Positions 1 through 5,495 of a stretch of 6,633 bases of DNA are shown in pieces (within the stretch, counting starts at the first letter, position 1; the number at the start of each line of letters is the position of its first letter). A program made the position numbers and the translations under genes. The notes beneath the pieces are model-generated. The model was not told the DNA's origin. It worked only from the letters and a program-made list of their open reading frames with translations, and made no database searches. This DNA comes from a bacterium. Lineage in GTDB: Bacteria > Atribacterota > Phoenicimicrobiia > Phoenicimicrobiales > Phoenicimicrobiaceae. Location: positions 1 through 6,633 of the forward strand of contig JAHJOY010000264.1 in the NCBI GenBank assembly GCA_018819665.1, read 5' to 3'.

Positions 1-544
1 CCTCATAGGATATTTTAAGTCTCCGCTTTTGTTCTCCTTCTTTCAGCTCTATTCTGATCACCGTAGTAGGTTGAATTATAAGTACTCCTTCTTTGGGAGT
101 TGTAGATAGTATTTTAAAATCACAAGATTTAGAACCAAATAGAGTAGCTCTGACCCTATCACCAACTACCAAAGGAAGCCCTTCCAGAAGCCGCCCAATA
201 TACCGAGTATCTTTTTCACCACGTAAACCACTTATTGTAATTGGTGACAAAGTAATCTTCCTGGCAGGCTCGTAAACTACTTTTTCGATAGAGGCTTTCT
301 CATCCAAACCAATCTGAGCATTTTCTCTAATAATTCCGTCTATCTGAATAATTCCTTTATTTCTATCCTCGGTATATGTCGGCATTACCTTGGCGGCTGT
401 CATTCGCTTGCCAAAAATTCCTACTACATCTCCAACTTCACATCCAAGACCCTCAAAGTCTTTGGGATCCATTCTGACAATACCTCTTCCTACATCGCGA
501 GACCTTGCTTCTGCTACTTTTAAAACTATTTTTTTATTGGTCAT
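1..544 (-). CDS. CDC48/VCP-type AAA+ ATPase, N-terminal part (cut by window edge)
   Basis: Translated by hand from the ATG whose complement is at 542-544; 181 codons are open and continue past the left edge. Residues about 5-90 match the CDC48 N-terminal double-psi barrel: VAEARSRDVGRGIVRMDP, then GCEVGDVVGIFGKR, then a TEDRNKGIIQIDGIIRENA segment, the signature of CDC48/p97 and archaeal VAT proteins. Residues about 107-172 fit the second N-terminal subdomain (CDC48_2). The visible part stops at KISYE, where family members continue with a YEDIGG-like linker into the first ATPase domain. Full proteins usually have two AAA+ domains and act as hexameric unfoldases on aggregated or complexed substrates. 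A possible AAGGA ribosome site lies about 8 bases before the start. It is the last visible gene of the operon, 56 bases after the Hsp20 gene, so a role in vesicle protein quality control or disassembly is inferred. The ATPase domains themselves are not visible. Confidence 0.88.
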   Translation of the reverse strand, partial: MTNKKIVLKVAEARSRDVGRGIVRMDPKDFEGLGCEVGDVVGIFGKRMTAAKVMPTYTEDRNKGIIQIDGIIRENAQIGLDEKASIEKVVYEPARKITLSPITISGLRGEKDTRYIGRLLEGLPLVVGDRVRATLFGSKSCDFKILSTTPKEGVLIIQPTTVIRIELKEGEQKRRLKISYE

Positions 545-600
545 ATTCCATTCCTTTTTCTACTACTACTTTGTCTCATAAAAATTTCTTTAGAATTCTA

Positions 601-1125
601 TTAAGCTTGTTTCTTAAGTTTTAACTCTAAAATACCATTTTTATAGATCAAAGAAATAGGTTCTGCCTCGACCTTGGAAGGAAGAAGAATCTCTTTTTTA
701 TACTTTCTCTCTTCCTTCTGTGTTGATATATTAAGGATATCACCTTTTATTTCTGTCTTAATATCTTCTTCGTTAACACCAGGAAGTTCTGCTATTACCA
801 GAATATGATCTTTTTCATCAAAGACATCTACTATGGGTTCTCTTTCTTCTTCTACTATCGGACCTTTGGAAGTCTTTTTAATATTTCCAAATGATTCTAC
901 TTTAGATTCCCCATCAGCTAAAGTTCTTACGGTAAAGCCATATACACCTTTTACTTTATCTCCTAATCCTTTTATTTCGCCGGACTTACTAATATTCCCT
1001 TTGCCTTCCTTGGCAATCTTGGAAACCGACTCAATAAGACTACCTAAACCCTCAAAAATTCCTCCCAAGCCAAATCCAAAATCAGTTCCTTTTTCTTTGT
1101 CATCCTTGTTTTTTCCTTCAAACAC
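601..1125 (-). CDS. gvpH: GvpH-like Hsp20 / alpha-crystallin small heat-shock protein
   Basis: A 174-residue protein with a C-terminal alpha-crystallin domain from about residue 97: DVFDEKDHILVIAELPGV, DIKTEIKGDILNIS, and a closing YKNGILELKLKK, which matches the A-x-x-x-NGvLel signature of Hsp20 proteins. The N-terminal half is glycine-rich (FGFGLGGIFEGLGSLIESV) and contains VKGVYGFTVRTL (about 58-69), a block I associate with gas-vesicle Hsp20 proteins (GvpH) rather than general sHsps. GvpH is thought to act as an ATP-independent chaperone or to stabilise vesicle proteins. The start is GTG at 1123-1125, chosen because GAGGAGGT lies 7 bases upstream and no ATG occurs between it and the previous in-frame stop. 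It follows the second small winged-helix gene by 24 bases and precedes the CDC48-type gene by 56, so a shared transcript is likely. The Hsp20 assignment is firm; the GvpH label rests on context and the N-terminal block. Confidence 0.9.
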   Translation of the reverse strand: MFEGKNKDDKEKGTDFGFGLGGIFEGLGSLIESVSKIAKEGKGNISKSGEIKGLGDKVKGVYGFTVRTLADGESKVESFGNIKKTSKGPIVEEEREPIVDVFDEKDHILVIAELPGVNEEDIKTEIKGDILNISTQKEERKYKKEILLPSKVEAEPISLIYKNGILELKLKKQA

Positions 1126-1132
1126 TTTACGT

Positions 1133-1140
1133 ACCTCCTC
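1133..1140 (-). promoter_or_regulatory. Shine-Dalgarno site setting the GTG start of the Hsp20 gene
   Basis: Reads GAGGAGGT on the minus strand, 7 bases before GTG. It is the strongest ribosome site near this reading frame and decides the non-ATG start. Confidence 0.8.
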
Positions 1141-1149
1141 TGCTTTTTA

Positions 1150-1395
1150 TTAATTACCACCTTTTAATATAGGTATAGGACCAGTTGTTATAATTGGACT
1201 AATTGATTTTTTTCCTTTAAGAGTAAGCCTAAAATTTCCGTTGTTGATTTCATCAAGATATCCATCAACAACCAAATTCTGACATATTTTAGATGCATAC
1301 TCCTTAGAGATTCCTATTTTTTGAGCAATAGACTCCCTTTTAGCATCTTTTAGTTCTATGACGATCTTTAAAACTTGTTTTTCATTACCTTTCAT
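1150..1395 (-). CDS. Small winged-helix protein, paralog B
   Basis: An 81-residue protein made almost wholly of one predicted winged helix-turn-helix: KQVLKIVIELKDAKRESIAQKIGISKEYASKICQNL (helices 1-3 with ISKEYASKICQNL as the likely recognition helix) followed by VDGYLDEINNGNFRLTLKGKK, which looks like the beta wing ending in the LTxKGKK seen in many small archaeal and bacterial wHTH proteins. It closely resembles the upstream neighbour (MKGxExQVL start, SIAxK, KIC, DGYxxE, LTLKGKK, PI), so the pair is a tandem duplication. The ATG is preceded by GGGGAG at about 7 bases. The neighbours are 29 bases upstream and 24 bases downstream, so it is probably co-transcribed. DNA binding is inferred from the fold; a protein-interaction role, as for some wHTH domains in complexes, is possible. 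No effector domain is present. Confidence 0.82.
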   Translation of the reverse strand: MKGNEKQVLKIVIELKDAKRESIAQKIGISKEYASKICQNLVVDGYLDEINNGNFRLTLKGKKSISPIITTGPIPILKGGN

Positions 1396-1424
1396 TTTTT
1401 TCTCCCCAATTTCTTGCGTATACT

Positions 1425-1658
1425 TTAAAGTTTAAATAACGGTTTTTTTGCTTTTATTGGTGCAATAAGCTTCTTACCCTTGAGCGTAAGTTTATATTTT
1501 TTATTCGGCTTCTCCTCAATATATCCATCTTTAGAAAGAATGGAACAAATTTTAGTTACATGTTCTACAGAAATAACTAATTTAAATGCTATAGATTTCT
1601 TATCTGCAATATCCAGTTCTTTGATTGCATTTAAAACTTGCCTTTCGCTGCCTTTCAT
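1425..1658 (-). CDS. Small winged-helix protein, paralog A
   Basis: A 77-residue product from the ATG at 1658 (MKGSERQVLNAIKELDIADKK...). The reading frame is open further up to a TTG at 1688, but the extra ten residues (MQVLEVKKKK) lack a counterpart in the paralog, which begins MKGNEKQVL, and the only Shine-Dalgarno (GGAGG at 1673-1677) lies inside that extension; I therefore choose the internal ATG although its spacing of about 14 bases is long. Predicted winged helix: SIAFKLVISVEHVTKICSIL as helix-turn-helix, DGYIEEKPNKKYKLTLKGKK as wing, then a basic tail PIKAKKPLFKL. Its relatives are the next gene downstream and the C-terminal domain of the zinc-motif protein at 3861-4607. It is the first gene after the palindrome-bearing gap behind gvpN copy 1. 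Probable DNA-binding regulator; target unknown. Confidence 0.8.
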   Translation of the reverse strand: MKGSERQVLNAIKELDIADKKSIAFKLVISVEHVTKICSILSKDGYIEEKPNKKYKLTLKGKKLIAPIKAKKPLFKL

Positions 1659-1732
1659 CTTTTTTTTCTTAACCTCCAACACTTGCAATTAATTAAATAA
1701 ATTAATATTATGGTTACCTAATTTCTCCTGCA

Positions 1733-1750
1733 GGCACGATGCATCGTGCC
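1733..1750. repeat. Perfect 18-base palindrome
   Basis: GGCACGATGCATCGTGCC is identical to its own reverse complement. It sits in the 137-base gap between gvpN copy 1 and the first small winged-helix gene and is the only GC-rich stretch in an otherwise AT-rich gap. As RNA it could form a 7-pair stem with a TGCA loop, but no U-run follows on either strand, so it is not a standard intrinsic terminator. It may be an operator, an RNA-processing or stabilising hairpin, or one copy of a dispersed palindromic repeat. Confidence 0.75.
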
Positions 1751-1795
1751 CATTACCATTTTGCTTACTTTTTGGGTTACAATCATAGTATTTGT

Positions 1796-2719
1796 TTAGC
1801 AAAATTTCATAATTAAGCTCATTATTTTATCATTTATTTCTTTCTGTTTTTCATTATTTATATAATCCATCTCTGAATCCAGAATATCCAAACAGCTCTG
1901 TACAAAAGTCTTATCAGAGGAATTAGCTGTAGACCCGGATAATTTCATCACCTTGCCAATCATTATAGCAGCACGAACGGTTGGAATAGCACCATTTTTA
2001 TCTTGATCTCTTAAGGATCTTATAATATTAACTATTTTTTCAGCATCTGTACCGCTAATACCGGATTTGGCTTTAGCTATTTCTATCTCAGTATTTCGGT
2101 CATAATGCTGCAGCTTTATAGTAATCATCCTATCTCGAAGTGCATCCTGAGATTTGTATACACCGGCGTATTCATGGGGATTACTGGTAAATATTGCGGA
2201 AAAATTCGGATGAACCCTTAAATACCCTTCAACCCCTCTGGCTGCAGGAAGATCTAACATTTTCTCTTCTAACACAGATAAAAGAATGTTATTTGCTTCT
2301 GCCTTAGATCTGGTAAATTCATCATAAATAAGGGTAAACCCATGCTTACAGGCTACAGTCAATCTATTATCTACCCATCTTCCGGTAACATCCTCTTCGG
2401 CTTTTAGAACCGAATGTATAAAATTATCTACTACTTTCCTCTTCCTATACCCGAATTCTCCTCCTACTAAATCAGAAGTACCAAATTGTTCATCTCCATG
2501 GATTAAGATGGTCGGTCTACCTGATTGAGCAGCCAAATACATTGCCAGGGTAGTTTTACCGGTTCCTGCCGGACCTGATAAGTGTATTGGATAACCTGCC
2601 TGAAGGTATAAAAAGGCACGATTTATTAAATCTTCTACTTGCGGGGTTTGGATAAAATTAGGCTGGACCTTGTTTAATAATATTGGCTGAATTTCTGATA
2701 TTTCATCAATTGTATTCAT
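1796..2719 (-). CDS. gvpN: Gas vesicle protein GvpN, AAA+ ATPase (copy 1)
   Basis: A 307-residue protein of the MoxR-like AAA+ class and typical GvpN length. Visible parts: a short N-terminal segment with PNFIQTPQVEDLINRA, Walker A GPAGTGKT at residues 49-56, HGDEQFGTSDLVGG at 74-87, Walker B FTLIYDEF at 128-135, sensor 1 IFTSNP at 176-181, arginine-finger candidates R195 and R197 in ALRDRM, and a sensor-2 candidate arginine in PTVRAA near 249. GvpN is needed for enlargement of gas vesicles from small bicones in organisms where it has been tested. The ATG is preceded by AGAGGAG about 9 bases upstream. It follows the GvpO-like protein by 49 bases, matching the known gvpN/gvpO partnership in haloarchaea. 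It shares long identical blocks with copy 2 at 5496-6413; all catalytic residues are intact in both. Confidence 0.95.
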   Translation of the reverse strand: MNTIDEISEIQPILLNKVQPNFIQTPQVEDLINRAFLYLQAGYPIHLSGPAGTGKTTLAMYLAAQSGRPTILIHGDEQFGTSDLVGGEFGYRKRKVVDNFIHSVLKAEEDVTGRWVDNRLTVACKHGFTLIYDEFTRSKAEANNILLSVLEEKMLDLPAARGVEGYLRVHPNFSAIFTSNPHEYAGVYKSQDALRDRMITIKLQHYDRNTEIEIAKAKSGISGTDAEKIVNIIRSLRDQDKNGAIPTVRAAIMIGKVMKLSGSTANSSDKTFVQSCLDILDSEMDYINNEKQKEINDKIMSLIMKFC

Positions 2720-2768
2720 TTTTATTTTCTCCTCTAAACATTTTATTTAATTCTATAATCTATTTTTT

Positions 2769-3848
2769 TTATTGTAAGGCAATTTTTAATTTTCCATCTT
2801 TACTGCTAAACTGAATCTGCTCGGTTATTATGGGAGGCTTTCCTTTCCTTTTTAGATTACGCTGCCTCATATTTTCCCAGGATTCTATTGTGGCAAGCCA
2901 GTTATATCCACTATGTGCTAAATCAATGAGACGTCCTGCCTCACAGAGTATATTTTCCAAAAATTCTCTTGTTTGCTTCTTATCATTTAAGTTAAAGGAT
3001 ATCTCTTCGAGAAGCTTGCTAAGTGATTTATTTAAAACATCTGCCCTTAAATTTTTTAGTGCTTTCTCGTTTTCTACCTTTTTGCAAGAAAATATTTCAA
3101 GGTTGTCATTTATTTCTATTTTGTATATTGTAGGAATATTTAATCCGGCAATTCTGCGAATCTTTTTCTCTTTCCAGGTTTCTATCCATATAATACATTT
3201 TTTTTCCTGCCATTCAATATTAAAAATCTCTCCGGCATCTTCTAATAACTTTAGTAATAAATCAGATAATTCTTTGGGATTTTTAATCACTTTCTTTTCT
3301 TTTAATATTTTACTAAATTCTGATAAAATTTCATTTAAGGTCTTCTTATACTGCTCATATCTTATTCTTTCTCTTTCTGCTTCTTTCTTTTTTTCTTCTT
3401 CTTTTTGCCACCATTTATCCGCCTCTTGGTCTAAATGATAAGTATCATTATTTTGAGTTTTCTTCCCCAATGCTCTTGCCCATTCTTTGGCAATTAATTT
3501 CTTTCTTATGGCTACCACTGTAGCCGTATTAAGAGATATTTGTTTTTCCTTTTCACCTTCCTGTTTATTAAATGGTGAATACTGAGCCCAGTTTACTTCA
3601 TTAGAATCAGTTGTGGTTTGGGGAAATAATTTCTGTTTTTCGTAATCAGTATTTTTCTTAAATAAAATCTCATTTTTTTTGAGAATTTCCTTTTGTCCTT
3701 GCCTCTCTTCCAATTCTTTCTTCTTTTCCCACTGCGAAGCCGCCTGTTCTAAAAGAGATGGAGATTGAGTTTTTTTCCCTAATACTCTAGTTTTTTCTTT
3801 AAATATTTCTTTTTTATATTCATTTATTATACTTACATCTTTTTCCAT
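2769..3848 (-). CDS. Charged protein with two LGKKTQ motifs and two tandem GvpO-like domains
   Basis: A 359-residue, lysine- and glutamate-rich soluble protein with no signal peptide or membrane span. Two internal duplications are visible. At the N-terminus, EKTRVLGKKTQ...QAASQWEKKKE (about 18-44) recurs as EWARALGKKTQ...QEADKWWQKEEEKK (about 122-154), followed by a likely coiled coil to about 185. In the C-terminal half, residues about 188-258 and 287-358 repeat the pattern L-x-x-(L/I)-L-x-(D/E)-A-G-x-(I/L), then W-x-x-x-IE(T/S)W, then a (I)P-(T/P)-I element and a closing beta strand with a D/N-G/N-x-L turn. This resembles GvpO (W-x-V-E-V-x-E, RxP, YEVxLDxxGEL), a small gas vesicle protein made near GvpN. 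The GvpO link is by eye and remote. The start has AAAGGTGAT overlapping the stop of the zinc-motif gene, 12 bases away, and gvpN copy 1 follows. Probable vesicle assembly or surface protein. Confidence 0.75.
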   Translation of the reverse strand: MEKDVSIINEYKKEIFKEKTRVLGKKTQSPSLLEQAASQWEKKKELEERQGQKEILKKNEILFKKNTDYEKQKLFPQTTTDSNEVNWAQYSPFNKQEGEKEKQISLNTATVVAIRKKLIAKEWARALGKKTQNNDTYHLDQEADKWWQKEEEKKKEAERERIRYEQYKKTLNEILSEFSKILKEKKVIKNPKELSDLLLKLLEDAGEIFNIEWQEKKCIIWIETWKEKKIRRIAGLNIPTIYKIEINDNLEIFSCKKVENEKALKNLRADVLNKSLSKLLEEISFNLNDKKQTREFLENILCEAGRLIDLAHSGYNWLATIESWENMRQRNLKRKGKPPIITEQIQFSSKDGKLKIALQ

Positions 3849-3860
3849 TTTAAATCACCT

Positions 3861-4607
3861 TTAAATTATAGAATACAATACCCCTTCTCGAACAATAAGT
3901 CCCTTTTTGAGCAATGCATTGCAAAGTTGTTCAGCGTATGAAGAAGATATTGGAGGAGACATATTTTTAGCTACAGCAATCCTGTCAGACTTACCTAATC
4001 TTTTAATAACTTCCAACGCTTCTTTCTCACTCCCTGACACCGCTGAGCGAATTGGTCTTTCTTTTTTATTGACTTGATAGGTTTCCTGGGCAAAATCGCC
4101 AAATTTTTCTATTTCTTCTGAATCATAAATTTCTCGTTCCTTTTCTCTCTTCACAGTAACAACACCTTTTCCTCGACATTTTATGCAAACAAGCTTATTG
4201 GTGGGTTCTTTACCTGTACCTTTACAATGAGGACATATCTCTATAGGCTCCTCCACATGAACAATACCTTTACCCCTGCAAGCTGTACAAGTAATAATAG
4301 TTCTGGGTTTTTCTTCTCCCGTCCCTCTACAATAAGCACATCTCACAGCTGGTGGTTCAACAGAAGCTGTACCTTTACCTTTGCAGACAGGGCATTTTGA
4401 GCCTTTAGGTCTTTCACCTGTTCCGTTACAAAATGCACAAGGATATACCTCGTCTTCTAAAAGCTCACCTACTTGATAACTTCTATTTCCTCCGGCTGCA
4501 GATTTTATTTTAAACGGCTGCCATAACCATTCGTCCTTTAATTTCTTTATACTGCTCTTTCCCGTATGTATCTTTTTATGTGATCTTGAATCCCATTCCC
4601 AATCCAT
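3861..4607 (-). CDS. Protein with three pairs of DnaJ-like zinc motifs and a C-terminal winged-helix domain
   Basis: A 248-residue protein. Residues 1-50 are basic and unrecognised (MDWEWDSRSHKKIHTGKSS). Residues 57-148 hold six CxxCxGxG motifs at C57, C72, C90, C107, C125 and C141, alternating CxxCxGTG and CxxCxGKG, that is three repeats of about 34 residues. Twelve cysteines could bind three zinc ions if paired as in DnaJ, which has four such motifs and two zinc ions. There is no J-domain HPD motif and no DnaJ substrate-binding domain. After an acidic linker, residues about 191-248 (SGSEKEALEVIKRLG... YAEQLCNALLKKGLIVREGVLYSII) resemble the winged-helix domain of the two small proteins at 1150-1658. 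The ATG has only a weak site (GGTGGGAT) and no later Met before the zinc region. It is 12 bases before the GvpO-like gene, so tightly coupled. Function unknown: thiol/zinc chaperone, protein scaffold or DNA-binding regulator. Confidence 0.82.
   Translation of the reverse strand: MDWEWDSRSHKKIHTGKSSIKKLKDEWLWQPFKIKSAAGGNRSYQVGELLEDEVYPCAFCNGTGERPKGSKCPVCKGKGTASVEPPAVRCAYCRGTGEEKPRTIITCTACRGKGIVHVEEPIEICPHCKGTGKEPTNKLVCIKCRGKGVVTVKREKEREIYDSEEIEKFGDFAQETYQVNKKERPIRSAVSGSEKEALEVIKRLGKSDRIAVAKNMSPPISSSYAEQLCNALLKKGLIVREGVLYSII
4164..4439 (-). repeat. Three tandem coding repeats of about 102 bases (zinc-motif pairs)
   Basis: Encodes residues 57-148 of the preceding protein. Each unit carries CxxCxGTG, 7 to 9 residues, then CxxCxGKG and a short beta-rich tail (TASVEPP, VHVEEP, TVKRE). 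Unit starts are 33 and 35 residues apart. This points to growth by duplication of one zinc-binding unit. Confidence 0.85.
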
Positions 4608-4693
4608 CTTAATCCCACCCTTCGGTAATCATTCTAAACATCTTTCTATTTGTCATGTAACCTTAATTATTTAAGCAATGTTCGGTTGCAAAA

Positions 4694-5092
4694 TCAATAA
4701 TTCCAATCCAACTTGCTCATATGTCCAGGAATTTTTGCCTTTTGCTTAACCCTTGTATTCAGCTCTTCTTCTGGTTTTTCTATACCACCTTTAGGAACTT
4801 TGGGCAGTTCCTTTTCTGTTTTTACCATCTCTTTTTTCATTTTTCTCCAAGTAACTGAAACATTTTTTTGTCTTTTACCCAAAGTTTGTCCATACTTTTC
4901 TATCCGCTCTTTTTCTTTACTCATTATGTACATATCCAGATATTCTTGTCCAGCATTTTTCGGTTTAGAATGTAGCTTGGAACTTATGCTGGTATTCGGA
5001 GGTATACTATCCCCTCTCTCAGATTTCTTTTTCCTATCTTCTTCATCTTCCCAGGGAAATAATTTATCAGCATCTTTCTTATAATCTGCCAA
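4694..5092 (-). CDS. Charged 132-residue protein with an LGKRQ motif, unknown function
   Basis: The product starts at TTG (5090-5092): GAGGTGAT lies 5 bases upstream and no in-frame ATG fits, while a nearby ATG at 5097-5099 is in another frame and stops after six codons. The sequence is hydrophilic with no membrane span: an acidic and basic N-terminus (DADKLFPWEDEEDRKKKSERGD), then QEYLDMYIMSKEKERIEKYGQTLGKRQKN (about 49-77) and TWRKMKKEMVKTEKE, probably helical or coiled-coil, and a basic tail ending HMSKLDWNY. The stretch KYGQTLGKRQ...TWRKMKKE parallels the duplicated LGKKTQ...W-x-K-x-x-E motif in the 359-residue protein, suggesting a shared binding element. It lies 86 bases before the zinc-motif gene and after the 7-base repeat spacer. 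No family recognised; a small assembly or scaffold protein is a guess. Confidence 0.72.
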   Translation of the reverse strand: MADYKKDADKLFPWEDEEDRKKKSERGDSIPPNTSISSKLHSKPKNAGQEYLDMYIMSKEKERIEKYGQTLGKRQKNVSVTWRKMKKEMVKTEKELPKVPKGGIEKPEEELNTRVKQKAKIPGHMSKLDWNY

Positions 5093-5097
5093 AATTC

Positions 5098-5105
5098 ATC
5101 ACCTC
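5098..5105 (-). promoter_or_regulatory. Shine-Dalgarno site setting the TTG start of the 132-residue protein
   Basis: Reads GAGGTGAT on the minus strand, 5 bases before TTG at 5090-5092. It supports the rare start codon over the out-of-frame ATG nearby. Confidence 0.7.
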
Positions 5106-5111
5106 ATTCTT

Positions 5112-5160
5112 CAGAAGACAGAGATCAGAGATCAGAAAACAGAAGTCGGAGGTCAGAAAG
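5112..5160. repeat. Seven tandem 7-base repeats, CAGAAGA-like
   Basis: On the plus strand the heptads begin at 5112, 5119, 5126, 5133, 5140, 5147 and 5154: cagaaga, cagagat, cagagat, cagaaaa, cagaagt, cggaggt, cagaaag. The period is exact; the last three positions vary most. The array is purine-rich on the plus strand and faces a reverse-complement array at 5171-5246. Confidence 0.8.
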
Positions 5161-5170
5161 AACTATTCTC

Positions 5171-5246
5171 AGTTTCCAGTCTTCCATTCCCTATCTTCTA
5201 TCTTCTGTATTTCTATCTTTTTTTTCTGTCTTCTATCTTCTGTCTC
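5171..5246. repeat. Degenerate 7-base repeat array, inverse of the array at 5112-5160
   Basis: Pyrimidine-rich on the plus strand (tcttcta, tcttctg, ttctatc units); read on the minus strand it gives GACAGAA, GATAGAA, GACAGAA and drifting variants. Ten bases, TCTGTCTTCT at 5225-5234, are the exact reverse complement of 5113-5122. It ends one base past the stop codon of the AbrB-like gene. The two arrays could fold into a long imperfect hairpin in the transcript. Confidence 0.65.
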
Positions 5247-5417
5247 TTAGCGTCCAGCTTTACGTTTATTTATAATCAGATAAGGACCATTATTAGGTCC
5301 CTGGACTTTAATCTCAACTAACTGCCCTTTTTCTAAATTTAATAATCGAAGAATATTGCTGGGAATAGCAATTTTCCCTTCTTCATCAATTTTAGAAAAT
5401 CCTCTCATTAATGCCAT
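5247..5417 (-). CDS. Small AbrB/MazE-type (SpoVT-AbrB) DNA-binding protein
   Basis: A 56-residue protein translated by hand. MALMRGFSKIDEEGKIAIPS and then NILRLLNLEKGQLVEIKV match the swapped-hairpin AbrB pattern (vD-x-x-G-r-i-x-IP-x-x-iR-x-x-L-x-l-x-x-Gd-x-v-e-i), followed by GPYLIINKRKAGR. These domains dimerise and bind DNA as transition-state regulators or antitoxins. The ATG has a strong AAAGGAGGT 5 bases upstream. It lies 78 bases after gvpN copy 2. No toxin gene is adjacent, so an antitoxin role is unlikely; control of the gvp operon is inferred from position only. Confidence 0.88.
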   Translation of the reverse strand: MALMRGFSKIDEEGKIAIPSNILRLLNLEKGQLVEIKVQGPNNGPYLIINKRKAGR

Positions 5418-5495
5418 TTTGAACCTCCTTTAAAAAATAATAATTTGTCACAGATTGTTATTAATTCTATGCAATTAAACCCATGACGATACTAA

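Noticed and set aside
93..581. Two plus-strand open frames of 60 and 63 residues
   Set aside because: They lie antisense to the well-supported CDC48 N-domain gene and have no recognisable content.
833..1153. Plus-strand open frame of 106 residues
   Set aside because: Antisense shadow of the Hsp20 gene; proline- and serine-rich composition is what the reverse of this gene would give.
1659..1688. Ten-codon TTG-initiated extension of the first small winged-helix protein
   Set aside because: It contains the gene's only Shine-Dalgarno site and has no counterpart in the paralog, which starts at the aligned Met.
1480..1692. Plus-strand open frame of 70 residues
   Set aside because: Antisense to the first small winged-helix gene, with no family signal.
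2830..3438. Plus-strand open frame of 202 residues, rich in F, S and L
   Set aside because: Looks membrane-like only because it is the reverse of a lysine/glutamate-rich gene; no ribosome site or family pattern.
3861..4607. Annotation as DnaJ co-chaperone
   Set aside because: No J-domain, no HPD motif, no DnaJ C-terminal domain, and six rather than four zinc motifs.
4713..5084. Plus-strand open frame of 123 residues
   Set aside because: Antisense to the 132-residue charged protein; hydrophobicity is a composition artefact.
5112..5246. CRISPR array
   Set aside because: Repeat unit is 7 bases, contiguous, with no spacers and no cas genes.
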